From assembly GCF_000510645.1 (NCBI RefSeq), contig NZ_KI783301.1:2797151-2861150 (forward strand): a DNA stretch of 64,000 nt, given 5' to 3'. Below the pieces are notes generated by a model. It saw only the letters and a list, made by a program, of their open reading frames with translations. It had not been told where the DNA came from and did not search any database. Position numbers and translations under genes: made by a program. Source of the DNA: Thermicanus aegyptius DSM 12793. GTDB lineage: Bacteria; Bacillota; Bacilli; Thermicanales; Thermicanaceae. Below are positions 15,932-24,421 of this stretch, in pieces; the stretch's first letter is position 1, and each line of letters opens with the position of its first letter.

Positions 15932-17170
15932 TCATTTGAAGCTGATTGCTGGCCCGCGAATCTCGCTCTCCAGCGCATACCGTACAGCGTCGATGCTGTG
16001 GTTGTCTCGGTCAGGATAACCTTCTTTCCAACCACCGTTTCCGTCCGGCTCGAGCTCGTACCCCTCGAACTCCCGGGCCGTATTTGGACAGCGGACCGGA
16101 TCGATAACAATTTCATTCAAGTCTTGCAGGAACTTGATGCCGTGTTCCACGCTATCCGGTCCCTTCTTCGCCCCAACAACGTTCACGCCCAAATTGCGCA
16201 ACTCGTTGATGGTTCGCGGTTCGGCACTGTCAGCCGTAACCCGGGTGTTGCTTTTGTTTTCGGTTTTGATCGCATCGGCCAACGCCCGGTTCGACATTCC
16301 AACCTTGTGGATCTCGTAGAAGATGAACAGCCGATTGCGCGTGCGGTCGAAGTGCATAACCGCATAGTGCGTCGGATGCGATGCAAAGCCGAAGTCCAAA
16401 CCGCGCTTGATTCGATCGAACGCCTTGATTTCCTCGTCACTGATCCGCCGAAGCGTAAGGTTACGAAACACTTCTCCGCCAGTTCCAACGTCTTCACCAA
16501 GGTACTCATGTCGATAGGCCAATTCGTTCCGCTGCCGAAGCGTCTCAGCCTCGATGAAAAATTGCTCACCCAGCCATTCCCGCGGAACATCCAGATAGGT
16601 GCTGTGGTGCACAAACCAGCCCTCAGGCGGATTGTTCTTGTATTCATTAACCCATGCCTTTCGACTCTTAGGTGGGTTGTAGGTATAAAAAACGCGGAAG
16701 CTGTCGCCGCCGCGCATGAACGTCTGATTGATCGTTCGGATATCTTCGATACTGAACTCATCAGCTTCTTCATACCAGATATATTTCACATAACCACGTC
16801 GGAGCTTGCCGGACTTCACTTTCCGTGGGTTGTCCGCGCCTCGAAAGATTATTGTTTGCCCTGTTGGACGGTACATAATCCGCATTGGCGAAACACTTAC
16901 ATCCCAAAGATGGGCCACGCCAAGTTTTTCGATCGCCCAAAGTAATTGCTCATAGACACTCTCGCGGATCGTGTCCTTAACTTTCCGGAGTGCCGCGGCA
17001 TTCGCTTGCTGATCCCGCATCATACCGACGATGATCTCGACAGCCACGAACGATGATTTCGTCGAGCCGCGGCCGCCACCGAGCAGGAAGTGCGTCGCTC
17101 TGTCATTTTTGACGGCATGATGAACCCCATAAAAGCTCGGAGCAATGATGTCGGTTAAGCGGATCTGCAT
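15932..17170 (-). CDS. Terminase large subunit
   Basis: Packaging motor and nuclease, 412 residues, typical for the Terminase_3/XtmB family. The ATPase domain has Walker A GGGRGSTKSS at residues 31-40, Walker B YIWYEEADEF near residue 135 and a coupling motif VFYTYNPP. The nuclease domain carries acidic clusters at GLDFGFASHPTHY (about 235), TADSAEPRTI (about 295) and DNHSIDAVRYAL (about 390). Start ATG 17170 overlaps the preceding peptidase-like gene by 16 bp. Confidence 0.95.
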   Translation of the reverse strand: MQIRLTDIIAPSFYGVHHAVKNDRATHFLLGGGRGSTKSSFVAVEIIVGMMRDQQANAAALRKVKDTIRESVYEQLLWAIEKLGVAHLWDVSVSPMRIMYRPTGQTIIFRGADNPRKVKSGKLRRGYVKYIWYEEADEFSIEDIRTINQTFMRGGDSFRVFYTYNPPKSRKAWVNEYKNNPPEGWFVHHSTYLDVPREWLGEQFFIEAETLRQRNELAYRHEYLGEDVGTGGEVFRNLTLRRISDEEIKAFDRIKRGLDFGFASHPTHYAVMHFDRTRNRLFIFYEIHKVGMSNRALADAIKTENKSNTRVTADSAEPRTINELRNLGVNVVGAKKGPDSVEHGIKFLQDLNEIVIDPVRCPNTAREFEGYELEPDGNGGWKEGYPDRDNHSIDAVRYALESEIRGPAISFK

Positions 17171-17553
17171 TGCTCCACCCCGAAGATGGACAAATATGAC
17201 GATACACGAACCTCCGGCGGGTACTTTGTCTTATCAGTATTGAGCGCCTCATCGCCGGCTGGATCAGGATCGTAAAATCGGCCGTGATACCACAGCGTCC
17301 AATGCGATCGATGAGAACATGAAAACCGCAATTTTACAATGCAAACATCCGGCAACGATTCTTTGGCGTGGTGTAAACGATCCCCGCACATAATCCCCAA
17401 TCGATTTAAAGCCTCAACAACTTCTTTCGTCCGTGTCCCGCCTTGTTTCCCGCCAAACGCCCGAATAGCTTCTGCTAGCGAAATGTTGGCTACCATTGCA
17501 ACACACGCTTGCCCGCAAAGACTGGACCCCAGTGGCTGATACACGTGATTCAT
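17155..17553 (-). CDS. Papain-like (C39-type) cysteine peptidase homologue between terminase genes
   Basis: Protein of 132 residues. The start YQPLGSSLCGQACVAMVAN is a peptidase C39/papain-like signature with Gln at 6, and Cys at 13 as probable nucleophile (CGQAC). The second half holds HWTLWYHGRFYDPDPAG with candidate His and Asp. The fold and residues suggest an intracellular cysteine peptidase or a bacteriocin-leader-like peptidase domain without transporter. It lies inside the terminase operon: its start overlaps the small subunit stop (ATGA) and its end overlaps the large subunit. A plausible substrate is a head protein or a host factor, but nothing in the sequence tells which. Confidence 0.72.
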   Translation of the reverse strand: MNHVYQPLGSSLCGQACVAMVANISLAEAIRAFGGKQGGTRTKEVVEALNRLGIMCGDRLHHAKESLPDVCIVKLRFSCSHRSHWTLWYHGRFYDPDPAGDEALNTDKTKYPPEVRVSSYLSIFGVEQCRSA

Positions 17554-18059
17554 CCAACCTCGCCGCCCTTCTCCGGCACGTCGTCCACAATCTGCACAGC
17601 TCCTTGAACGTCTATCTGCTGCTTGTCAATCCACATACCAAACCTCTTTCCAAGGAGCTCCAGAGCGCGAATCTTGTCTGCAAAGCGTATTTCACGTTCA
17701 ACGCCAACTCCGTCTTGCGTCGGGATCGTCTTGACCTTCACAGCCGCGATCGCGGCTGTGTCGTCTTCCGTGGAGTTCGGTTTAAGCGTTGCGCTATCCA
17801 AATCAACCACATCAGTCGGATTCAAGAATGCAATCCGAGCAAGCTCCCGGATAATCCGTTCCTGGGTTACACCTGTACGCTTGGACAACTTGGCCATGCG
17901 GGCATCGATGTACGCGCGAACGCTAACTTTCGCTAACAGCCTAGCCCCTTGCTCATTGGCCGTTTTAGGACTATATCCGGCCCGAATAGCCGCCTGCGTC
18001 GCATTAAGATCAATCAGATATTCTTCCACAAACCTCTTCTGCTTCTCCGTTAGTTTCAC
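17550..18059 (-). CDS. Terminase small subunit (XtmA/Terminase_2 family)
   Basis: DNA-recognition subunit of 169 residues. The N-terminal helix-turn-helix reads KLTEKQKRFVEEYLIDLNATQAAIRAGYSPKTA, the hallmark of the family, then ARMAKLSKRTGVTQERIIREL and an oligomerisation region with KIRALELLGKRFGMW. I chose the GTG at 18059 (VKLTEKQ), which has GAGGTG nine bases upstream; GTG codons at 18071 and 18068 lie on the binding site. First gene of the late operon. Confidence 0.9.
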   Translation of the reverse strand: MKLTEKQKRFVEEYLIDLNATQAAIRAGYSPKTANEQGARLLAKVSVRAYIDARMAKLSKRTGVTQERIIRELARIAFLNPTDVVDLDSATLKPNSTEDDTAAIAAVKVKTIPTQDGVGVEREIRFADKIRALELLGKRFGMWIDKQQIDVQGAVQIVDDVPEKGGEVG

Positions 18060-18282
18060 ATAAACCACCACCTCACAAAATTATTTTGCAAAAAGAAAAA
18101 GCACCGCATGGGTGTTGAATCATCTCGTAATATGCCAGCTCTTACTCACGCGGCCGGCACGCGCCTCCGATCCACTTCTTGCGCCGCTGGAGTCACGGCT
18201 GCCCAGGAGGCGGGTATGAGCTGCAGCATGTGGTCAATATGCGCAACCAGAAGTGGAGTAATTATCGAATTCAAACAACACG

Positions 18283-18305
18283 AAAAAGCCGCCTGCAATC
18301 AGGCG
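18283..18305 (-). terminator. Terminator after the early operon
   Basis: On the minus strand CGCCTG and CAGGCG pair around a short ATTG loop, followed by GCTTTTT. It stands just downstream of the sigma-like regulator, so it should end early leftward transcription before the terminase genes. Confidence 0.7.
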
Positions 18306-18344
18306 ACATCTGTTTTTGGGCACACTAAGGGCACTGTATTTTGT

Positions 18345-18372
18345 ATGACATTTGCATGACATTTGCATGACA
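18345..18372. repeat. 11-bp tandem direct repeats, possible regulator site
   Basis: ATGACATTTGC occurs twice back to back (18345-18355 and 18356-18366) and a third partial copy ATGACA follows at 18367-18372. They lie immediately after the stop codon of the sigma-like gene. A period of one helical turn fits a protein-binding site, but the ligand is unknown. Confidence 0.5.
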
Positions 18373-18374
18373 AG

Positions 18375-18827
18375 CTAGGCGATAAAGGCTTGTTCTACCT
18401 TGCTTTTCGCCCGTTCGACAAACTTTTGAACGGTCGCCCTTGATATTTTTAATCTATCAGCGATTGCCGAATATGTCAAGCCATACGCCATGTGAAGTAG
18501 AAAACAAGTCCTTTCCCGCACCGACATCTCCAGTAACAACATCACCATCCGGTGAGCCTCATCGCTGTCTGGTTTCGGCATCAGCTCAGCCAATAGCGCC
18601 CTCTGCCGGTACACATCGGTTATGTCCACCCCCCGAAGGTTCCCCGGCCTGCGGCCCCGCCGCATCCACTGAAGGGCAAACTGCAAATCTGAAATCATAC
18701 CGCCTATGGTCTCGTACTCAATTTCCTGCTCCGGGTCTGCTCGGTCGAGTTTTGCACGATAAGCTTCCAAGACCTTCTTTTCGTCGCTGTACTCTTGGAT
18801 AAGCCTATCGACCCATGTTTCCCTCAC
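18375..18827 (-). CDS. Sigma-70 region 4-like late transcription regulator (Xpf/ArpU-like)
   Basis: Protein of 150 residues with a C-terminal sigma region-4 helix-turn-helix: SVRERTCFLLHMAYGLTYSAIADRLKISRATVQKF, about residues 105-140. The N-terminal half is helical and charged. Proteins of this type (PBSX Xpf, ArpU) sit between replication and terminase genes and activate the late operon. GTG start 18827 has GGAG eight bases upstream. It should act by recognising the late promoter in the following intergenic region. Confidence 0.82.
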   Translation of the reverse strand: MRETWVDRLIQEYSDEKKVLEAYRAKLDRADPEQEIEYETIGGMISDLQFALQWMRRGRRPGNLRGVDITDVYRQRALLAELMPKPDSDEAHRMVMLLLEMSVRERTCFLLHMAYGLTYSAIADRLKISRATVQKFVERAKSKVEQAFIA

Positions 18828-18853
18828 ACTCTCATCTCCTCTCCCCGCCTACT

Positions 18854-20230
18854 CTAGTGCGCATTTTTCGCCGTCTCAATCCGCGCTTTCAAAGCCTCCA
18901 GCAAACGCTCCTGCGTCGTGCTTTTCTGCTCCAAGGCCGCCATGACGTCCTCGTCAACACCGCCCTGTACCACTAAGTGATGAATGATGACTTTCTGCCG
19001 CTGTCCCTGCCGGTGCAGTCGGCCATTTGCCTGTTGGTACAACTCCAGACTCCAATTCAACCCGAACCAAACCACATGATTTCCTCCGTCCTGGAGATTC
19101 AAACCGTAGGCGGTACTGGCCGGATGCGCCAGCAGTACGTCGATTTTCCCGGCGTTCCAGTCCATCTGATCCTGCGGCGTCCGTAGCTCCCGTACCCGGA
19201 GGCCGGTTTTGGCCAGCGCCTTTTTCAACCTGGCCAGGTCATGCTGGTACGTATAGAACACCAGCGCCGGCTTTCCGTTCAGTTGTTCAATCAATTCCAA
19301 AAACGCCTCAATCTTGCAGTCGTGAATCTCGTGCACCTGCCGGTCCTCGTCGTACAGGGCGCCATTGCACAGCTGCAACAACTTCCCGGTCAGTGCGGCC
19401 GCGCTGGTCACCGAGATCTCGGCATCCTCCAGCTCGATCAGCATCTTTCGCTCCAGCTCCCGGTATAACTTTTTCGCCCGCTCGTCCAGCACGACCGGAA
19501 TGACGTTTGTCACGCAATCCGGCAGCTCCAAATAATCCTCGGCCTTCATACTGATACAGATATCAGCGATTTTCTGGTGAACGACTTCCTCAGCACCTTG
19601 CTTCGGTGTGTACCCAAAGCCGTTGTAATTTTTCTCGAAGTATTTTTCGCGATAGTGGGTAATATAGTGTTCCAGCCGCTGCCCCTGGTCAAGCAAATAC
19701 ATCTGCGCCCATAAATCCATCAGCCCGTTTGGTGCCGGCGTGCCGGTTAGCCCCACGATCCGGCGGATGTGCCGGCGGACCCACGTCAGCGCCTTGAACC
19801 GCTTGGCCTGGTGATTTTTGAACGACGACAGCTCGTCTAACACCACCATGTCAAATGGCCAGGCGTTTCGATAGTAATTCACCAACCACGAAACAAGGTC
19901 ACGACTAACCACATACACATCTCCTGGTGTGTTCAGCGCTCGGATCCGTTTCGTTTCGGAACCTAGCACCGGTATGATCCGAAGCAATTTCAGATGCTCC
20001 CACTTCGCCGCCTCCGCCGTCCATGTCGCCTCCGCCACTTTCTTCGGCGCCACCACTAGCACCTTATTGACCGCGAAACGGTTATACTTCAAGTCATTGA
20101 TTGCGGTCAGGGTGATGACCGTTTTTCCTAACCTAAGCCCATATCCAAAAACAGCCCTAAAGCCTCGTCCGTTATAAGACGATTGATGCAATAACGTTGA
20201 TAGCTGAATGGAATGAACTTCATTTGGCAT
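18854..20230 (-). CDS. SNF2-family DEAD/H-type DNA helicase
   Basis: Protein of 458 residues with a complete SNF2 motor: motif I FGYGLRLGKTVITLTA (Gly-Lys-Thr near residue 34), motif II VVLDELSSFKN, motif III LTGTPAPNGLMDLW, and helicase C-terminal motifs VLLAHPASTAYGLNLQDGGNHVVWFGLNWSLE and QANGRLHRQGQ. Motif I has RLGKT in place of the usual GxGKT. Such helicases accompany VRR-NUC nucleases and VapE proteins in many Bacillales and Clostridium prophages. Start ATG 20230 overlaps the VRR-NUC stop. Confidence 0.9.
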   Translation of the reverse strand: MPNEVHSIQLSTLLHQSSYNGRGFRAVFGYGLRLGKTVITLTAINDLKYNRFAVNKVLVVAPKKVAEATWTAEAAKWEHLKLLRIIPVLGSETKRIRALNTPGDVYVVSRDLVSWLVNYYRNAWPFDMVVLDELSSFKNHQAKRFKALTWVRRHIRRIVGLTGTPAPNGLMDLWAQMYLLDQGQRLEHYITHYREKYFEKNYNGFGYTPKQGAEEVVHQKIADICISMKAEDYLELPDCVTNVIPVVLDERAKKLYRELERKMLIELEDAEISVTSAAALTGKLLQLCNGALYDEDRQVHEIHDCKIEAFLELIEQLNGKPALVFYTYQHDLARLKKALAKTGLRVRELRTPQDQMDWNAGKIDVLLAHPASTAYGLNLQDGGNHVVWFGLNWSLELYQQANGRLHRQGQRQKVIIHHLVVQGGVDEDVMAALEQKSTTQERLLEALKARIETAKNAH

Positions 20231-20514
20231 CACCTCTCTTCCCGATAACCGGCAAGCAACTCATCCACCTGCTCCAGGCTGTCGATCACCCGCACGTCGC
20301 AGCCCAGCGCGCGGAGGCGCTGATGCTGCGCCAGTTGCAGTGGCGTCGGTTTCCGGCCGGGCGCCTTCAGCTCGACAAACACCACCCTGCCGCCGGGCAG
20401 CAGGACCAACCTGTCAGGTACTCCCGCATTGCCAGGGGAGACGAACTTATACGCCCGCCCTCCCAGCGTTTTCACGCGGTCACGTAAATAGGCCTCGATA
20501 TCGCGCTCACGCAT
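20230..20514 (-). CDS. VRR-NUC domain nuclease
   Basis: Protein of 94 residues, a stand-alone VRR-NUC nuclease. The conserved core is PGNAGVPDRLVLLPGGRVVFVELKAPG, giving the D-(x)n-E-x-K catalytic set, with a Q(A)H helix after it. The ATG at 20514 is chosen because the preceding AGGTAA contains the upstream gene's stop; an earlier in-frame start at 20550 would overlap that gene. In phages this enzyme is thought to process branched DNA together with the neighbouring helicase. Confidence 0.9.
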   Translation of the reverse strand: MRERDIEAYLRDRVKTLGGRAYKFVSPGNAGVPDRLVLLPGGRVVFVELKAPGRKPTPLQLAQHQRLRALGCDVRVIDSLEQVDELLAGYREER

Positions 20515-20519
20515 GCCGC

Positions 20520-20840
20520 TTACCTGTGACTTGTATGCCAAAGAAACCACACCCTTTCACATTGCCGCCGTGTTGCCCCGTTCCGCCACGGTGGGTTGCT
20601 GTCGTTATAAAACCATGCGATGTAAACTACGTTTTTGTCGAACCTGGAACTCTGTGCTTCTTGTGTCAACCTTACCCCGTTGCGAAGAAAGACCTCACAC
20701 AGCCACTGCGGAGACGCATCCCTGCGAGAGGCTAGCGTTTCGTACCGCCGGTTGAAAAGTTCAGCCGTCCCGTCTTGAAATACCCGAACACCGTATGGCA
20801 ATTCCGATCGAAGGAACTCAATCCTGTCACTCCTTCGCAT
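20520..20840 (-). CDS. Hypothetical phage protein
   Basis: Protein of 106 residues, no family that I can name. The N-terminal half has the pattern YGVRVFQDGTAELFNRRYETLASR, which recurs in small phage proteins next to replication genes; the middle has KNVVYIAWFYNDSNPPWRNG. ATG 20840 has GGAGG eight bases upstream, and the stop lies within the binding site of the VRR-NUC gene, so the frame is well supported. Confidence 0.65.
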   Translation of the reverse strand: MRRSDRIEFLRSELPYGVRVFQDGTAELFNRRYETLASRRDASPQWLCEVFLRNGVRLTQEAQSSRFDKNVVYIAWFYNDSNPPWRNGATRRQCERVWFLWHTSHR

Positions 20841-21064
20841 TGTGAACACCTCCGTGCAACAAAGTCACAACACATTTACGCGTGTATAAAGATCTTTCAA
20901 TTAAAGGCTGTAAAGGATTTTAAAGATATTTCTATATTCTATACGTCTTTAATTTTTGTATCTCTATAGATAAGATGTTGTCTTTGTGTCTTATAGCCTA
21001 TAAAGGCTTGATATATAAGGGTTTTTAGCGCAACATTCCATGCAACATTCCTGGAACATTCCTT
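20841..21064. other. AT-rich intergenic region before the VapE gene's 3' end
   Basis: 224 bp without a gene, very AT-rich from 20880 to 21025, containing short inverted repeats such as AGCC-TATAAA-GGCT at 20996-21009 and the CAACATTCC repeats at 21031-21062. The combination of AT-rich DNA and repeats beside the primase/helicase gene fits a replication origin, but this is a guess. Confidence 0.45.
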
Positions 21065-21075
21065 TCAGGATGTTG
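21031..21075. repeat. Iteron-like repeats (CAACATTCC) at the end of the primase/helicase gene
   Basis: CAACATTCC occurs at 21031-21039 and 21043-21051, GAACATTCC at 21054-21062, and an inverted GGATGTTG at 21068-21075. Spacing is 12 and 11 bp. They straddle the stop codon of the VapE gene (21067-21065). Confidence 0.55.
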
Positions 21076-23593
21076 TGTTTCCAGCATTTTCAAATGTTGC
21101 GCGTAGTGGTAAAACGACGCCGCTCCCTCGTGCGTCACTGCTTATGGAGGCAACACCTACGGCCCGTCTGAATCCTCGTTGCCTACCGTAGTCCGCTCCG
21201 AATTTCATGGGCTCCGCCCTGGTCCATCCGGGTATTTGTTGCAAGGCATCGTTGATTCGCTTAGCGTCCGCCTTGGTCATGGTGCGACGTTCACCAAGGC
21301 ATTCACGCCAGATCTCCAACGCGCATACGCGATCACGCGGCACCAGCTTTGTGTTACTGGTCTGCATTTGACCGTTCCAAAACATCATTCGGCGTCCGAA
21401 GTCCCAAGACAGCCAATTTTCCGGGATAAGCCGTTCAATGAACTCTTCAATCTGTCCGCGAAGCGGGTCAGACTCCATGTGCGATTCTCGGCGCCGATTG
21501 GCTTCGTCCTCCATCTCGTCAGAAAGATAGACCGGTTCACCCAAACGCCACCGCATGACCGCCTCAGCCCATATCTGGTCCACTTCCGTCTCACTTAAGT
21601 CGTTAAACACGGACTTCGTTGGTTGCTGAATCATGGCGTCGACGGGCCAGAACCTCCGGTTTCCTGTCGGGTCCCGTAAGTACTCGTGGTCGTTCGTGGT
21701 CCCGAAAAATACGCACCTGCGGAGTTGTACCTTAACGTGACGTCCGTAGGCGGCCCTATACTGGTCGTCAATCTTGCTGAGAAACTGCTTGATGCGGTTC
21801 ACGTCGACTTTGTTAAATCCTTGCAGTTCCGCAATCTCTACGATCCATCGGCCTTGAACAAGCTCTTCTGCTTCTTTTCCTTCGAAACTCTTGATGCTGT
21901 CGCTGAACCACTGTCGGCCCAGTTTGCGGAACAGCGTACTTTTACCTATTCGCTGCGGCCCGCATATCACAGTCATGTTGTCGAATTTAACGCCGCTGTC
22001 CGTCATCGCGCGTGCCACGGCGGCCACAAAGGCCTTACGTGTGACCGTTCGCACGAACTGGCAATCCTCTGCCCCAAGGTAGTCGATGTAGAGTGTGTCC
22101 AGCCGCGGCACGCCATCCCATTCGAGGCTTGTCAGGTACTCAGCCACAGGGTTGCGCGCGTGTTTAGCAGCGTGGTCTCGCAAGGCCATGCGCACCGTGT
22201 TGGTGTTCGACATCTTGAGCAGCGCTTCGAGATAGACGCAGAGGCCATCATCGTCATAGTCATCCCAGACGAACGGCCCCGATTGCTCCCTCCGACGTCC
22301 CCACGGCAGTGGTGCGATGCCCATGATCCGGTCAGCAAATGAGTCCAGGTAGATTCGACCCCGCAGGGCCGGGTCATGCTCGAGGACGATCTGCACGTTG
22401 CGTGCGCTTTTCTCCGGCATCCCGGTGTTCGGGTTTCGGTCTAGCAGCCGCAGCCAGTTGGTACCGTCGTCCGCAGCACTAGCGCCGGTCGTGCTGCCGC
22501 CGGTATCAGCACCAAACACCTCTTGCACGCGTTCATAGCGTTCTTGGTCGAGAAGCGCTACCACTCGTTCGTCCTGTAGCGCCAGGCGCTTCATCTCCGT
22601 GTAGCTCGGGAGCTTCGCCGTCGGTGTTCCCGGGGCGGCGTCATCATCCAGCTCTCCGAATTTGTGAATCCGCACCAGGTCGAAAGCGTTCACCAGCCGG
22701 CCGCTCACCGGGTCCGTCGCGTGGTGGCTGTATAGGAACCGCCCGTCGTCGTACACGATGGCCCCGGCAGTCGTGCTGCCGCCGGTGTAGGTATAGCGGG
22801 CCGGCGGATAATTGGTGTCCACCGACTCGTACACCCCGGACAGGAACGTCTCAATGGCTTTGTGTACGTCGTAGATCCGGCAGAACGCTCCTACGACGCC
22901 TTGCTTCTCTGTCGGATCACCTTGTTTGGCTCCCAATTTGGCACGGGCTTGTTTTGCTCCGGGAACTTCCGGCCATTCGTCCACGTTGCGCCAGTCGGCA
23001 TACATGGCAAGAATTCCGTCTGCGCTCACAAAAGGCCGGTCCCGGTAATCATAGACATATTGGCTGTCCGCGCAGCAGCTCGGCCAGTACATGAGCCGGT
23101 GTACTTCGAAAGTGGACGGATCGCACCACTCGATGCCGATGATGTCGGCTAGCCTCCGGGCGATAGGCTGGTATTCGTCGGCGGTAACCGTCCTGTCGGT
23201 CGGGATGAGTACACGGAGGCGCGGTGCTGCCTCATGGTGCTTGCGCGTGCTGTAAGTTACGTAGGCGCACCCTAGGGCGTCTAAGCGCCGTAGGGCATCC
23301 GCCGTGCCGCCGGCGGGGATGTTGTCGAGGTCCAGGGTGACGATGTCCCGCCCGGTCACGGCGGCTGCTTTACGTCGGTTCCCGGTCAGGGTTCCGCCCA
23401 CGAATCCGCCGATGTCTTTCAGGTCGTCCTGCTGCGACTTCGGCAACTTCAGGTACTCGGCCAGTGTCTCGGTACCGCGAACGGCTATTCGGAGCCGCTC
23501 GACCATCTCAGACCACCATAGGGTCTGAGACGGCCAATAGGTCGCTTTTCGGCTGCCGGCTGTGGATATGGTTAGGAGTCTGTCGTTTTGCAA
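21065..23593 (-). CDS. VapE-type primase/helicase (AEP-like N-terminus)
   Basis: Protein of 842 residues combining an N-terminal archaeo-eukaryotic primase-like domain (VTLDLDNIPAGG, YVTYSTRKHHEAAPRLRVLI and FEVHRLMYWPS give the expected acidic pair, basic/His motif and late His) with a C-terminal VirE/VapE superfamily-3-like ATPase (Walker A GPQRIGKST, Walker B WIVEIAELQGF, sensor FFGTTNDHEYLRD, then GNRRFWPV). It should prime and unwind DNA at the phage origin. TTG 23593 is favoured by AAAGGG eight bases upstream; GTG 23602 is the alternative. Confidence 0.9.
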   Translation of the reverse strand: MQNDRLLTISTAGSRKATYWPSQTLWWSEMVERLRIAVRGTETLAEYLKLPKSQQDDLKDIGGFVGGTLTGNRRKAAAVTGRDIVTLDLDNIPAGGTADALRRLDALGCAYVTYSTRKHHEAAPRLRVLIPTDRTVTADEYQPIARRLADIIGIEWCDPSTFEVHRLMYWPSCCADSQYVYDYRDRPFVSADGILAMYADWRNVDEWPEVPGAKQARAKLGAKQGDPTEKQGVVGAFCRIYDVHKAIETFLSGVYESVDTNYPPARYTYTGGSTTAGAIVYDDGRFLYSHHATDPVSGRLVNAFDLVRIHKFGELDDDAAPGTPTAKLPSYTEMKRLALQDERVVALLDQERYERVQEVFGADTGGSTTGASAADDGTNWLRLLDRNPNTGMPEKSARNVQIVLEHDPALRGRIYLDSFADRIMGIAPLPWGRRREQSGPFVWDDYDDDGLCVYLEALLKMSNTNTVRMALRDHAAKHARNPVAEYLTSLEWDGVPRLDTLYIDYLGAEDCQFVRTVTRKAFVAAVARAMTDSGVKFDNMTVICGPQRIGKSTLFRKLGRQWFSDSIKSFEGKEAEELVQGRWIVEIAELQGFNKVDVNRIKQFLSKIDDQYRAAYGRHVKVQLRRCVFFGTTNDHEYLRDPTGNRRFWPVDAMIQQPTKSVFNDLSETEVDQIWAEAVMRWRLGEPVYLSDEMEDEANRRRESHMESDPLRGQIEEFIERLIPENWLSWDFGRRMMFWNGQMQTSNTKLVPRDRVCALEIWRECLGERRTMTKADAKRINDALQQIPGWTRAEPMKFGADYGRQRGFRRAVGVASISSDARGSGVVLPLRATFENAGNTTS

Positions 23594-23631
23594 AGTGAGC
23601 ACCCTTTCGCGATTAAGTGTATCACTGATCC

Positions 23632-24087
23632 TTAGTCGCTTTCCTTCATGTCGACTATCGGCAAATCGCCGAGTAGTTCAATTTGATACGATGGCAATTC
23701 ATATAGCTCGATGTCTCCGTAATGCTCATCACGATGATAATGAATAATTAGGTATGCCTTTTCGAATGTCCGTGCGACGCACACGGTGCGATGCCAAATG
23801 CGCGGATTCAAATTACGATCCAGTTTTTTCAACAGGTCGTAATCGAGATAAATCCGATCACCGTCGACGTCCACAATAACTGGCCGCCCCTTGATGGGTT
23901 TCAGTTGCTCCAGATTTTTAGCTAATTTATCCAGAATTGCTTTTTTGAATAACAGGTCATCCTGTTTTTGAATGGCGATCATTCTCTCTTTGATCTCTTT
24001 TTGTTTTGCTTGGATAAACTTGTTGGCGGCGTTCTTGGCTGTTTTGATCTCGGCCAATTCGTCGCTAGTAAGTGCTCGAAGCAACAT
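23632..24087 (-). CDS. Hypothetical phage protein with coiled coil
   Basis: Protein of 151 residues that I do not recognise. The first 70 residues form a Lys/Glu-rich coil (SDELAEIKTAKNAANKFIQ, then KERMIAIQKQDDLL); the rest is probably a small alpha/beta domain (GRPVIVDVDGDRIYLDYDLL, then RTVCVARTFEKAYLIIHYHR). It sits between the MazG-like and VapE genes in the early operon. A role in DNA metabolism is likely from context only. Confidence 0.65.
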   Translation of the reverse strand: MLLRALTSDELAEIKTAKNAANKFIQAKQKEIKERMIAIQKQDDLLFKKAILDKLAKNLEQLKPIKGRPVIVDVDGDRIYLDYDLLKKLDRNLNPRIWHRTVCVARTFEKAYLIIHYHRDEHYGDIELYELPSYQIELLGDLPIVDMKESD

Positions 24088-24130
24088 TTCCTACTTTCCC
24101 TCCATTATTAGAGCGGTTTAGCCGCTCTGA

Positions 24131-24421
24131 TCATAACCTCTTTCCTCCGTGACGGCGGTCAAGGGATTCAACCAGTGCCACTGCTACCGCGGCAACTTGG
24201 ATTGCTTCCTTTCTCATGTTTTCGTAACCGCCTTTCTTCCGTTCCTGTGTGCCGTTATCGAACCATGTTTCGTTGATTGCTTGGCACAATTCGCCGAATT
24301 CCTCCCCGAGAATACCGATCCATGTCGACGGATCGTGGTCTTGTACACCCCATTTGGCGTCCTGCCTTTTCCGCTCTTCAATCACGCTGAGTATGGCCGG
24401 CGTTAACAAAATTTCGTTCAT
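24131..24421 (-). CDS. MazG-like NTP pyrophosphohydrolase-family protein
   Basis: Protein of 96 residues with the all-helical MazG-like pattern: VIEERKRQDAKWG at the N-terminus, GILGEEFGELCQAINE with the EExxE acidic helix at about residues 37-50, and EAIQVAAVAVALVESLDRR as the second metal-facing helix. Such phage enzymes hydrolyse nucleotides or alarmones. The start (ATG 24421 with GGAGGGTGGTAACGT ahead) lies within the 3' end of the methyltransferase gene, a 44-bp overlap. Confidence 0.8.
   Translation of the reverse strand: MNEILLTPAILSVIEERKRQDAKWGVQDHDPSTWIGILGEEFGELCQAINETWFDNGTQERKKGGYENMRKEAIQVAAVAVALVESLDRRHGGKRL

Larger units (their letters stand above)
18060..18374. other. Intergenic region at the early/late switch
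   Basis: About 315 bp between the sigma-like regulator and the terminase. No gene is supported in it. It contains a minus-strand terminator at 18283-18305 and 11-bp tandem repeats at 18345-18372. The rest (18060-18280) is where the late promoter and a packaging site would be expected; I see only a weak AAATAATTTT-type AT-rich stretch near 18085-18095. Confidence 0.55.

Noticed and set aside
15905-16945. Plus-strand frame of 346 codons
   Set aside because: Lies opposite the terminase large subunit, which has all its motifs; composition is that of a shadow frame.
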